64,000 bases of DNA from Streptomyces longhuiensis (GTDB lineage: Bacteria; Actinomycetota; Actinomycetes; Streptomycetales; Streptomycetaceae). Positions 50,113-58,234 of the stretch are shown here, one piece after another. The stretch covers positions 4,976,001 to 5,040,000 of the forward strand of contig NZ_CP085173.1 of the NCBI RefSeq assembly GCF_020616555.1, read 5' to 3'. Numbering within the stretch: position 1 is the stretch's first letter; every line of letters begins with the position of its first letter. Both the position numbers and the translations under genes were made by a program. The notes beneath the pieces are model-generated. The model was not told the DNA's origin, ran no database searches, and was given only the letters and a program-made list of their open reading frames with translations.

Positions 50113-50427
50113 GATCCCTCACTTTCGGGTTGGGCGATTTGCGTACTTTCCTCATGATGTGTATGTGGGCTCCGGAGTGGGGGACCGACGCCCGTGGCGC
50201 GTCGATGTTCAGATGAACACCACTCGGATGGGGGTAATCGCCACTTAAGGCCCCTGATCACGCTGAATGTCACATTCTGCGAAGAGTGATCGGAGCTCCG
50301 TGATCCGGTTCGACTGGTCGTCGGGGTGCGGGAGTTGGGCCTGGGTGCAGGTCACCGATCGGTATCGGTCGGTGTGTATAGTCGGGCGCCAGAGGTCCCC
50401 TACGTCAAAGAAAGACGAGGTCGCGCG
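50113..50427. promoter_or_regulatory. Divergent promoter region with a 14-bp palindrome
   Basis: A 315-bp spacer between the secreted-protein gene and the DLW-39 gene. TGTTCA, two bases, TGAACA at 50206-50219 is a perfect inverted repeat about 95 bp before the secreted-protein start. A possible -10 element TATAGT lies at 50377-50382 before the DLW-39 gene, with no clear -35. Confidence 0.4.
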
Positions 50428-50556
50428 GTGAAGAAGCTTCTCCTGGTCGCACTGGCCGCCATCGGCGGGCTCCTCGTGTACCGCCAGATCCAGGCGGATC
50501 GCGCCGAGCAGGATCTGTGGACGGAGGCGACTGACTCCGTACCCACGGGTTCGTGA
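50428..50556 (+). CDS. DLW-39 family small protein
   Basis: 42 residues: a hydrophobic N-terminal helix (KKLLLVALAAIGGLLVYRQIQ), then QADRAEQDLWTEATD with the family's DLW motif. GTG 50428 follows GAGG. This tiny membrane protein is conserved in actinobacteria close to the gyrA-tRNA region; function unknown. A terminator follows. Confidence 0.85.
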   Translation: MKKLLLVALAAIGGLLVYRQIQADRAEQDLWTEATDSVPTGS

Positions 50557-50576
50557 GTATCGACGACAGTCTCTTC

Positions 50577-50608
50577 AAGGCCCCGATCGCATGAGCGGTC
50601 GGGGCTTT
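50577..50608 (+). terminator. Terminator of the DLW-39 gene
   Basis: AAGGCCCCGATCGC, ATGA loop, GCGGTCGGGGCTTT; 13-14 bp stem with wobbles, 20 bp after the stop. Confidence 0.82.
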
Positions 50609-50772
50609 GTGCTGTTCGGGGTGGGGCCGGGCGTGAGGCCGCCCCGGGTCGTTCATTCGCTTGAGTAAATTGTTTGCTTGCTTTGGTGAATGCCGGTGGG
50701 GCGCATGGGGCCCTGGCGGCAGGATGGTCGTCCGGCGATGAGGCGATGGCGGGGGCGACGAAGGGGCGCGTG

Positions 50773-52245
50773 ATGAGTCGGCGCGTAGGGCGGCGCCTGG
50801 TGGGGCGTGTGGTGGGGCGCGGGCGTGGACGGCCGGTGTCGGCGCTGTCGGCTCTCGGGGCGGCGATGTGTGCGGTGGCCGTACCGGTCGTGGTGGTGGC
50901 GCTGTCCGGGATCGCGGCAGCTCAGGACCCGGCCCCGTACGTCTTCGCACAGGGGGCAAAGACCGTCCAGGGTGCGGTGACCAGTACGGATGCGGTGGAG
51001 CTCAAGGCCGGGGGGACGTATCGGAGCTCCATCGAGGCGGGGGTGAAGGGCACCGGGCTCGGCAGTGGGCCGGGCGCGAACGGAGCGGCCGGAACGCGCT
51101 ATTACCGCGTCGACCTGGACGGCTCCTCCGATACGTACGTCTCGGCGGTGGCGGTGCCGAAGGCCGGGGCGGACGTGAAGGTGGCGTTCAACGACAGCAT
51201 TTCCGTGACCCTGCAGGATCGGCAGGGCAATCGCTGTGACTCCGAGGTGGCGGCGTTCCGCTCCGCCGAGTACCCGAGGCCGATAGCCGCCACCGCGGAA
51301 CGGGTCGTACGGGAGGGCGGCGGACGCTGCCAGGACGCGGGCACGTATTACGTGGTCGTCGCGCGCAAGACGGCGCCCGATTCCACGCGGGAGCGCTGGG
51401 ACCTTGAGTTGAGCGTCTCCTCGGAGCCCGCGCTCAAGTCGCCGCCCGCCACCACCGGGCCCGGGGCCTGGTCGTCGGCTTCGCCGCGGCCGCCCGCCGG
51501 AATCCCTTCCGAACGCAGAGGCGGCACGGGCTTCAACGACGCGCAGAGCCTGCGGCAAGGCGTGTGGAAGGACCGGATCCGCCCGGGGCAGACGCTCTTC
51601 TACCGGGTGCCGCTGGACTGGGGACAGCAACTCTTCACCGAGGCCGAGCTGGGCACGTCGGCGGGGGACGCGCAGCGTAAGGGCTTCGTGCCGAGCGCAC
51701 TGAGCGTGGCGCTGTACAACCCTGCGCGGACGCCAGTCACTTCGAAGGACGCATCGTACGGAGGGGAGCCCTCCGTGGCCGCCCTAGACTCCCTGCCTCC
51801 GGTCGCCTACGAGAACCGCTATCTGTCGCGCGCGGACGAGGCGGGGGTGCGGTTCGCCGGCTGGTACTACCTGAAGGTCTCCCTCACGCCGGAGATGAAG
51901 GGGACTTTCGGGAACAAGGAGTCCGGGCTGACGCTCCGTCTGACGGTCCACGGGGACGCGGCGTCCGCGCCCGCGTACGTGCGGGATCCGGGCGCGTTCC
52001 AGGTCACGGACGCGGACCGGGCCGCCGCTGAGAGCGGGTCCGCGCAGGGCGGTGGCTCATCGTTGCCCTCGGCGGGAGGCCAGGGCGGCGGTCTGGGCGG
52101 TGGTCAGGCGGGGCAGGGCGGGTCCGGTCGGACGAACCGCATGACGGTCGTCGGGATCGCCGGGATCGGCACGGGGTCCGTGCTGGTGCTGGGGCTCGGC
52201 CTTTGGACGTATGTCGCCCGCCGACGGGCACCCGCTGGTTGGTAG
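50773..52245 (+). CDS. Secreted protein with C-terminal membrane anchor, function unknown
   Basis: 490 residues. An Arg-rich N-terminus with a signal segment (GAAMCAVAVPVVVVALSGIAAA) is followed by two similar beta-rich outer modules (YYRVDLDGSSDTYVSAVAV and FYRVPLDWGQQLFTEAELG), each starting with a Tyr-Arg-Val strand. A Gly/Ser linker and a C-terminal helix (VVGIAGIGTGSVLVLGLGLWTYV) with a short basic tail complete it. This is sortase-independent anchoring. ATG 50773 follows AAGGGG. It converges on the kinase gene. Confidence 0.8.
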   Translation: MSRRVGRRLVGRVVGRGRGRPVSALSALGAAMCAVAVPVVVVALSGIAAAQDPAPYVFAQGAKTVQGAVTSTDAVELKAGGTYRSSIEAGVKGTGLGSGPGANGAAGTRYYRVDLDGSSDTYVSAVAVPKAGADVKVAFNDSISVTLQDRQGNRCDSEVAAFRSAEYPRPIAATAERVVREGGGRCQDAGTYYVVVARKTAPDSTRERWDLELSVSSEPALKSPPATTGPGAWSSASPRPPAGIPSERRGGTGFNDAQSLRQGVWKDRIRPGQTLFYRVPLDWGQQLFTEAELGTSAGDAQRKGFVPSALSVALYNPARTPVTSKDASYGGEPSVAALDSLPPVAYENRYLSRADEAGVRFAGWYYLKVSLTPEMKGTFGNKESGLTLRLTVHGDAASAPAYVRDPGAFQVTDADRAAAESGSAQGGGSSLPSAGGQGGGLGGGQAGQGGSGRTNRMTVVGIAGIGTGSVLVLGLGLWTYVARRRAPAGW

Positions 52246-52283
52246 GCGAGGCAGGCATCAGGCTGGCTGTCTCAGGGGCCGTC

Positions 52284-54020
52284 TCAGGCCTGGGTCAGCG
52301 CCCAGATGCCCACCGCGAAACTGACCAGGGCAACGAACAGCACCGGGATCGCCACCTTCGCGGGCGGTCCCGGCCGCCGTTTCCGCACCCGGCGATGAGG
52401 GGTCGGGTGCGGGGCCGTGCCGCCGGGATTCGGGTGGCCGCCGAGTGGAACCTGAACGCTCTGGGCGGTGTACGTAGAGAGAGAGGCGGGCTGAGCGGGC
52501 GCCGGAGCAGGGCTAGGAGCTGGAGCGGCGTAGGAGCGCTGCGTGGCGGGGGTCGTGGCCGGGGTGTGAGGGGAGGGCTCGTGGGGGTGCGTGCCCGTCG
52601 GCGGTGCTGGTGGTGGTGCTTGTGGTGCGGTGGGGTGGGGGTGTGGATGGGCGGTGTACTCGGGAGCGTCGGGAGTGGTGGTGGGGGTGATCGGCCGCGG
52701 CTCGAGTGGGGTGTGCGCGAGTGGCCGTGCGGGGGGCTGCGCGGGAGGAGGCGGCGGCAGATGGAAACTGCCGGTCTCGGACATGCTGGTGCCGGACGGG
52801 CCGACACCGGACGGGGTGGTCCCGGGCGTGACGGTCCCCGACGAAGTGGTCCCGGGCGTGATGCCGCTGTCGCGCGCGCCGGTCTGCGGTGTGGTGGAGG
52901 CCGGCCCCGGGGGCGCGGGCGCGGTGGGCCCTGGGACGGAGGCTTCTGCCGGTGGGGCGTCCGGCACCGCGGGTGCATACAGCGGGGGCGGTGGCGGCGC
53001 CGGTGTGGGGGGCTCCGGGGGGAGCGCCGGCAGGGCCTCCCCTGGCGCGGGCGCGGGCTTCAGGGTCGTGGACCGGCCGGTCGTGCCGTGGTTCCGCCTC
53101 CGGTCGTGTACGAGGCCAGGGGTGACCGCCCGGGAGGTCGTGGTCGGGCCGTTCGGGGCGAACCCCGGCGGGAGCGAGCCGAGTTGGTCGAAGACCTCGA
53201 CCAGTTCGTCGTCGGGTCCGGGCTCGGGAAGCAGTTCGGAGGCCGCCAGGAGGGCCTTGCGCGCCCCTGTCGCGGTACGGAAGCGCGCTTCGGGGTCAGG
53301 CTGCAGGAGACCGGCCACGACGGTCCACAGCGGGCCGGGAATGCCCTGGGGCGCGCCAGGGGTGCCGTGGTCGGTGAAGTGCTCGATCAGTGCCCTGGAG
53401 TCCGGCCGGGCGCCCTCGAGCAGATACAGGGCGACGAGACCGACGGCGAACAGGTCTGCCGGGAAGTCCGGCTCACCGCCCATCGCCTGTTCGGGGGCGA
53501 AGTAGCCGGGCGTTCCCACCACGTAGTCGGTCTCGGTGAGCCGGGGCTCGCCCTTGCGCATCGCGATGCCGAAGTCGGAGAGGCGTAGATGAGGCCGGGC
53601 GGTGCCGGTCGCCTCCAGAAGGATGTTGGCGGGCTTGATGTCGCGGTGCACGACCCCCTCGGCGTGCACCGCGGTGAGGCCGGCCAGGAGCTGATCCAGC
53701 AGGAGGCACACGAAGGACGGTGGCAGGGGCCCGTAGTCACCGATCAGATGCGCCAGCGAGCCGCCGGCGACGAGGTCCATGGTGAACAGGACCTTGTCGT
53801 CGTCCGCGGCCCAGCTGGCCGGGGCGAGGACGTGGGGGTGGTCGATCCGCAGTGCCTGTTCGCGCACGAAGCGGAGCAGGGTGTGGGCATCACTCTGCAG
53901 CAGGACCTTGGCGGCCACATACCTGCGGCGCCGGTGATCCCAGGCGCGCCACACGGCGCCTGTTCCCCCGCGACCGATCGGGTCGGCCAGTTCGTAGCGT
54001 CCGGCGAAGACCTCACCCAT
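52284..54020 (-). CDS. Transmembrane Ser/Thr protein kinase
   Basis: 578 residues. The N-terminal kinase domain is complete: glycine loop GRGGTGAVW, ATP Lys38 (VAAKVLL), HRDIKPAN with Asp127, DFG at 149-151, and activation-loop GTPGYFAPE. A Pro/Thr/Ala-rich linker of about 250 residues then leads to one C-terminal helix (VAIPVLFVALVSFAVGIWAL). There is essentially no outer sensor domain, so signals are likely sensed inside. ATG 54020 is preceded by GGGGGGAG at long spacing. The HTH gene 118 bp upstream reads in the same direction. Confidence 0.93.
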   Translation of the reverse strand: MGEVFAGRYELADPIGRGGTGAVWRAWDHRRRRYVAAKVLLQSDAHTLLRFVREQALRIDHPHVLAPASWAADDDKVLFTMDLVAGGSLAHLIGDYGPLPPSFVCLLLDQLLAGLTAVHAEGVVHRDIKPANILLEATGTARPHLRLSDFGIAMRKGEPRLTETDYVVGTPGYFAPEQAMGGEPDFPADLFAVGLVALYLLEGARPDSRALIEHFTDHGTPGAPQGIPGPLWTVVAGLLQPDPEARFRTATGARKALLAASELLPEPGPDDELVEVFDQLGSLPPGFAPNGPTTTSRAVTPGLVHDRRRNHGTTGRSTTLKPAPAPGEALPALPPEPPTPAPPPPPLYAPAVPDAPPAEASVPGPTAPAPPGPASTTPQTGARDSGITPGTTSSGTVTPGTTPSGVGPSGTSMSETGSFHLPPPPPAQPPARPLAHTPLEPRPITPTTTPDAPEYTAHPHPHPTAPQAPPPAPPTGTHPHEPSPHTPATTPATQRSYAAPAPSPAPAPAQPASLSTYTAQSVQVPLGGHPNPGGTAPHPTPHRRVRKRRPGPPAKVAIPVLFVALVSFAVGIWALTQA

Positions 54021-54138
54021 CGTGGTGCGTCGCTCCCCCCTCGGCCGTCACGACGCGTCCGGCCTCTCGGATGTCCCGCGGCGCAGGACCGGCCGCGGGA
54101 CGCGCGGCCGGCCCGATGTCGCTACCGTTCGGCCGGGA

Positions 54139-54687
54139 TCAGCTCTGGTGCGCCTGATAGTGGGTTACGGCGTCGGAAGTGCGCCCGGCGCCGTAGACCC
54201 GGAGGAACTCTGCCAGTTCCGGGTGGCTCGGGGCGAGGGTGTCCGCCGCATCGATGATGTCCCCGGCCGCGGAGACGGAGCGCAGCAGCGACTGGATCTC
54301 GCGGACCACACGCTTGACCGTGGGCGCGCCCGAACTGGTTGTTGTCTGCGCGGTGTTGGTGAGCACCGAGCCCCCCTGTGACTTCTTGATCTCGTCCATA
54401 CGCTCGGTGGCCTCGGCGGCGCTGACGCTTCCGTCGGCGACCTGACCTGCCAGATCCTGGAGCAGCTGGACACGCTGGACGACGGCCGGGTTGCCTATCT
54501 TCGCGCGCTGACCGCTCATCAGCTGGGACAGCATGGGCGCGGACAGGCCGAGAACCCCCGCGAGCCTGGCCTGATTGAGGCCCAGATCATCGATGAGGCG
54601 ACGGAAGAGCGCCCCCAGTGGCTCTCCGTACCAGTTTCGCTGGAGCTCCCGGGCTCTTGCGGTAGCTTCCTGCTGTGCGGCGTCCAT
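54139..54687 (-). CDS. HTH DNA-binding protein
   Basis: 182 residues. A helix-turn-helix region lies near residues 25-60 (LIDDLGLNQARLAGVLGLSAPMLSQLMSGQRAKIGNPAVV), followed by a C-terminal helical part (VVREIQSLLRSVSAAGDIIDAADTL). ATG 54687 follows GGGGAGA and is preferred over ATG 54711. It precedes a Ser/Thr kinase gene in the same direction, so kinase and regulator may act together; that is inference. Confidence 0.85.
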   Translation of the reverse strand: MDAAQQEATARARELQRNWYGEPLGALFRRLIDDLGLNQARLAGVLGLSAPMLSQLMSGQRAKIGNPAVVQRVQLLQDLAGQVADGSVSAAEATERMDEIKKSQGGSVLTNTAQTTTSSGAPTVKRVVREIQSLLRSVSAAGDIIDAADTLAPSHPELAEFLRVYGAGRTSDAVTHYQAHQS

Positions 54688-54868
54688 TGCGTCTCCCCAT
54701 CGCTTCCCCAATACGGCGGTTCGCTGCCGCGAACCACGTGGGGCATCTTACGGAGAGTGGTTGTGGACCGGGAGCCCCAATCCTTTTGCGAGATCCGGGG
54801 GGTGACCCGGTACTCTGGTCTGCGATGCGCACCGGATCGCACTTCTTCCGGTTCGACGTGTCGTTTTC

Positions 54869-54941
54869 GGGGCCTTAGCTCAGTTGGTAGAGCGCTGCCT
54901 TTGCAAGGCAGATGTCAGGAGTTCGAATCTCCTAGGCTCCA
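54869..54941 (+). tRNA. tRNA-Ala (anticodon TGC)
   Basis: 73-base cloverleaf. Acceptor GGGGCCT with AGGCTCC (one wobble), D arm GCTC/GAGC, anticodon arm CTGCC-TTTGCAA-GGCAG giving TGC, T arm AGGAG-TTCGAAT-CTCCT. CCA is not encoded (the next bases are CA), so it must be added. Confidence 0.98.
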
Positions 54942-54944
54942 CAG

Positions 54945-54958
54945 GTTCCACGTGAAAC
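54945..54958. other. parS-like site, one mismatch
   Basis: GTTCCACGTGAAAC differs from parS at position 4 only, breaking the symmetry. It lies three bases after tRNA-Ala. Confidence 0.55.
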
Positions 54959-54961
54959 GTG

Positions 54962-55006
54962 AACGCCGTAGGGCGGGAGGCCACTGGTCTCCCGCCCTAC
55001 GGCGTT
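54962..55006. terminator. Terminator between tRNA-Ala and the DUF5324 gene
   Basis: Perfect 18-bp stem AACGCCGTAGGGCGGGAG with a nine-base apex. The flanking genes converge. Confidence 0.88.
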
Positions 55007-55022
55007 ACTGCGCGTTCGAGGC

Positions 55023-55730
55023 TCAGCCGCGGTCGTCGCGGTCGGTGGCGTCCGCCTCCGCTTCGGCCTGCTTGGCCTGGACCTCGGGGTCGAGGGCGTT
55101 CTGGCCGTTGCCGTCCACCGACGACAGGGGGGTGGTGTCCGGGACCTCGGTCGCGGCCGGCGGTTCCACCAGCCAGTCCGGGTTGGCCTGCTTGTCCCAC
55201 CACTTCCAGGCGGCGTAGGCGCCCCCGGCGAGGATGCCGACGATGAGCAAGCCCTTGGCGACACGTCCGGCCCGGGCCCGCCGTTCGTGCTTGCGGGCGA
55301 GCTTCTTGATCTCCTTCGGCGTCACCTGTCCGCGCAGTGCGGCGAGCGCCGCGATACTGCGGGCGGTCGCCTCCTCGCGGACGGGCTGGGCGGCGGCGAC
55401 GGCCTGCTCGATCCGCGGCTTGGCGTAGACGGCGGCCTGGCGGGCGGCCTTCCGGGTGCGGACGGCTGCCTCCTGCGCGGCCTGGTCGACCTTCGGCGGC
55501 ACATGGGCGCGGGCCTGTTCGAGATGCGGCGCGAGGTACGTGTCGTACTGGTCGCGGGTTTGTTGCGCAGCCTGCGACACCACGGGCGCAAGCCGCACGC
55601 GCGCTTCTTGCGCATACAGTGCGGCCCGGTCCTTGGCCGTCTCGGCGTAGGGCGCCACCACTTCCGCGGCGTGCAGCACGCTGTCCTTCGCCGAGCCGGT
55701 CGCGGCGCGCACGCTGTCGATGCGGGTCAC
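55023..55730 (-). CDS. DUF5324-type membrane protein
   Basis: 235 residues. A long Ala/Arg/Gln-rich helical, coiled-coil-like N-terminal part (residues 1-130) is followed by a basic stretch (KKLARKHERRARAGR), one helix (VAKGLLIVGILAGGAYAAWKWW) and an acidic outer tail. GTG 55730 follows GGAGGAGGA. It matches a Streptomyces family I recall as DUF5324. Function unknown. Confidence 0.82.
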   Translation of the reverse strand: MTRIDSVRAATGSAKDSVLHAAEVVAPYAETAKDRAALYAQEARVRLAPVVSQAAQQTRDQYDTYLAPHLEQARAHVPPKVDQAAQEAAVRTRKAARQAAVYAKPRIEQAVAAAQPVREEATARSIAALAALRGQVTPKEIKKLARKHERRARAGRVAKGLLIVGILAGGAYAAWKWWDKQANPDWLVEPPAATEVPDTTPLSSVDGNGQNALDPEVQAKQAEAEADATDRDDRG

Positions 55731-56044
55731 GGGATCCTCCTCCTCGGTGGCATACAGGTTTTCACCTTTCCACCCTTTTTCGGATCATGCCTGCCGGACG
55801 GCAGTTGGGGCATGCGAGGGCGAGCATTCGGGGTATAAGCCACCTTTGGATGTACCGAGGTACTTCAGGCAATAGCTGATCAATACGGTGCAAGAGGGGC
55901 TTGCGGACGACAATGCCACGGATCGTCGTACGACGCGCCTCCTCGGTGGCGACTCGGCCGGAAATTCTGCGGCTGCCGTCGGGCGACGGGTCTGCGGGGG
56001 CGTGCGAGGATCGGACCGTCACAGAAGGCAACGGAAGGCAGATC
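55731..56044. other. Divergent spacer upstream of the cyclophilin gene
   Basis: 314 bp between the DUF5324 gene and ppiA. It must hold both promoters. The only structure I see is a short inverted repeat GTACC-GA-GGTAC at 55852-55863. Confidence 0.5.
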
Positions 56045-56572
56045 GTGGCTGAGCAGCTGTACGCCACCCTGAAGACCAACCAAGGCGACATCGAAATCCG
56101 GCTGCTGCCGAACCACGCGCCCAAGACGGTCAAGAACTTCGTCGAACTCGCTCGGGGCGAGCGGGAGTGGACCAACCCGGAGACGGGTGAGAAGTCCACG
56201 GACAAGCTCTACGACGGCACGGTCTTCCACCGGGTGATCAGCGGTTTCATGATTCAGGGCGGTGACCCGCTGGGGAACGGCACGGGTGGTCCGGGCTACC
56301 AGTTCGGGGACGAGTTCCACCCCGACCTGGCCTTCGACAAGCCGTACCTGCTGGCCATGGCGAACGCCGGCCCGGGTACCAACGGCTCCCAGTTCTTCAT
56401 CACGGTGTCGCCGACCGCCTGGCTGACCCGTAAGCACACGATTTTCGGCGAGGTCGTCGACGAGGCCAGCCAGAAGGTCGTGGACACCATCGCGACCACG
56501 CAGACCAACCCGCGCACGGACCGTCCGGTCAACGACGTGGTCATCGAGTCGGTCGTCGTCGAGACCCGCTGA
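56045..56572 (+). CDS. ppiA: Cyclophilin-type peptidyl-prolyl isomerase
   Basis: Catalyses proline isomerisation in protein folding. The 175-residue cytoplasmic form has no signal peptide. Cyclophilin blocks are VFHRVISGFMIQGGDPLGNGTGGPGYQFGDE (catalytic Arg in FHRV), LAMANAGPGTNGSQFFITV and HTIFGEVV. GTG 56045 follows GGAAGGCAG. The same neighbour is found right of the tRNAs in mycobacteria (Rv0009). Confidence 0.95.
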   Translation: MAEQLYATLKTNQGDIEIRLLPNHAPKTVKNFVELARGEREWTNPETGEKSTDKLYDGTVFHRVISGFMIQGGDPLGNGTGGPGYQFGDEFHPDLAFDKPYLLAMANAGPGTNGSQFFITVSPTAWLTRKHTIFGEVVDEASQKVVDTIATTQTNPRTDRPVNDVVIESVVVETR

Positions 56573-56612
56573 CGCGAACCGGTCCGACGCGAACCGCTGA
56601 CGCGAACCGGGC
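56571..56612 (+). repeat. Short direct repeats after ppiA
   Basis: GACGCGAACCG occurs three times in 40 bp directly after the ppiA stop. Confidence 0.6.
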
Positions 56613-56628
56613 CGACGGGAACCAATTC

Positions 56629-56658
56629 GCCCCGCTCATCCGTAAGGATGGGCGGGGC
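56629..56658 (+). terminator. Hairpin after ppiA
   Basis: GCCCCGCTCATCC, GTAA loop, GGATGGGCGGGGC; 13-bp stem with one wobble and no T run. Confidence 0.65.
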
Positions 56659-56698
56659 CATGCGTTGATCGCGCGCGTTTCGTACGAGGGGATTTCCG

Positions 56699-57592
56699 AT
56701 GGATCAGGTGCCGGGCACTCCGCAGGGCCCTCAGGACGCGCAGGGTCCGCCCCGCTGCTACCGGCACCCCGACCGCGAGACCGGGATCCGCTGCACCCGC
56801 TGTGACAAGCCCATCTGTCCGGACTGCATGGTCAGCGCCTCGGTCGGCTTCCAGTGCCCGGACTGTGTGCGGGGCGGTTCCGGTACGGGGCAGGGTCCGG
56901 CGGCCAGCCGGCCGAAGACGATCACGGGCGGCACGATCGCGGCCGATCCGCACCTGGTCACGAAGATCCTGATCGGGATCAACGTGGCGGTCTTCATCGC
57001 GGTCCATGTGTGGGACCGGCTGCTCTCCGACTTCGTTCTGATCGGAGCGTGGCCCCCCGCGCCCTACGTCCCGGACCAGGGCGTGGCCGGCGGCGAGTGG
57101 TATCGCCTGGTGACGTCGATGTTCACGCACCAGGAGGTGTGGCACATCGCGTTCAACATGCTGGGCCTTTGGTGGCTCGGCGGCCCGCTGGAGGCGGCGC
57201 TCGGCAGGGCCCGCTACATCGCGCTCTACATGGTCTCGGGGCTGGCCGGCAGTGCGCTGACCTACGCGCTCGCGGGGCCGAGCGAACAGTCCCTCGGTGC
57301 GTCCGGGGCCGTCTTCGGACTCCTGGGCGCGACCGCGGTGCTGGTACGGCGACTCAACTACGACATGCGCCCCGTCATCGGCCTGCTCGCGCTGAACCTG
57401 CTCTTCACGTTCACGTGGGGAAACATCGCCTGGCAGGCCCATGTCGGCGGTCTCGTCGCCGGTGTGGTCGTCGGATACGCGATGGTCCACGCCCCCAGGG
57501 AGCGCCGCTCGCTGGTGCAGTACGGGACCTGTGCGCTCGTCCTCGCCGTGGTGGTCGTCACTGTGCTTGTGAGGACGTCCCAGCTCACTTGA
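56699..57592 (+). CDS. Rhomboid intramembrane serine protease with N-terminal zinc-binding segment
   Basis: 297 residues. An N-terminal B-box-like segment (CYRHPDRETGIRCTRCDKPICPDCM...FQCPDC) probably binds zinc. The six-helix rhomboid core follows, with HIAFNMLGLWWLGGPLE, the catalytic Ser in LGASGAVFGLLGA and the catalytic His in WQAHVGGLVAG. ATG 56699 follows GAGGGGA. It cleaves membrane protein segments; targets unknown. Confidence 0.93.
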   Translation: MDQVPGTPQGPQDAQGPPRCYRHPDRETGIRCTRCDKPICPDCMVSASVGFQCPDCVRGGSGTGQGPAASRPKTITGGTIAADPHLVTKILIGINVAVFIAVHVWDRLLSDFVLIGAWPPAPYVPDQGVAGGEWYRLVTSMFTHQEVWHIAFNMLGLWWLGGPLEAALGRARYIALYMVSGLAGSALTYALAGPSEQSLGASGAVFGLLGATAVLVRRLNYDMRPVIGLLALNLLFTFTWGNIAWQAHVGGLVAGVVVGYAMVHAPRERRSLVQYGTCALVLAVVVVTVLVRTSQLT

Positions 57593-57835
57593 GCTCGACC
57601 TCTGGCCCACGTTGTCCACAGACGGTGCCGGATCCTGTGCACTCGGTGGGGAACAGGTGTGCCCCTCGTCGCTGACCAGGGTTTCCCCAGCCAGGACAAG
57701 GGGCGAACATGTGGGCGAGCTGCGATGCGTCAGTCACACCGGCGTCAACACCCGGCGGGTTATCCACAGATCTTCCGACCTTTTCCCCACTGTGGAAACA
57801 GCTGTGGATAACTCAGTGGATAGCTAGGGGCAGAG
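57593..57835. other. DnaA-box cluster between the rhomboid gene and crgA
   Basis: Exact TTGTCCACA at 57612-57620, exact TTATCCACA at 57760-57768, exact minus-strand TTATCCACA at 57803-57811 (TGTGGATAA), and GTTTCCACA on the minus strand at 57791-57799. TTTTCCCCA at 57781-57789 is weaker. No gene is seen. The flanking genes converge, so no promoter is expected. Confidence 0.75.
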
Positions 57836-58093
57836 CTACTTCCACTGCGTGGAAACGCCGAACCCGGCGGCGATGAAGCCGAAGCCCACGACGATGTTCC
57901 AGTTGCCGAGCGCGTCCAGCGGCAGGGTGCCGTTGGTCACGTAGAAGACGACGATCCAGGCGAGCCCGATCAGGAACATCGCGAGCATCACCGGGGCTAC
58001 CCAGCCTCGATTGGTCAGCTTTATGTTCGCCGCCTGCTTCGACGCCGGCGGCGGCGTGTAGTCGGCCTTCTTGCGGATACGTGACTTCGGCAC
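57836..58093 (-). CDS. crgA: Cell division protein CrgA
   Basis: 85-residue membrane protein that coordinates growth and division by acting on FtsZ ring formation in Streptomyces. A basic N-terminus ([16 protein letters not shown]) precedes two helices ([21 protein letters not shown] and [20 protein letters not shown]). GTG 58093 follows AGGAGAG. It sits in the crgA-DUF881-sortase-pabA-pknB neighbourhood conserved in actinomycetes. Confidence 0.96.
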   Translation of the reverse strand: MPKSRIRKKADYTPPPASKQAANIKLTNRGWVAPVMLAMFLIGLAWIVVFYVTNGTLPLDALGNWNIVVGFGFIAAGFGVSTQWK

Positions 58094-58234
58094 GAGGGTC
58101 TCTCCTGTCGATGCGCTGCGTGGCCGCGCAGGGAACGTGGGCTGGCTCCGGGCAGCGTACAAGGGGAATCTGGGCGCTCCCCCGGGCGTCCGTTAGCGTA
58201 GTGCTTCCGCGGCGCTGAAGGAGATAAGGGTACG

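Noticed and set aside
54869..55006. tRNA-Ala end, parS-like site and long hairpin as an element attachment site
   Set aside because: No integrase gene and no second copy of the tRNA end nearby; the hairpin is explained as a terminator between converging genes.
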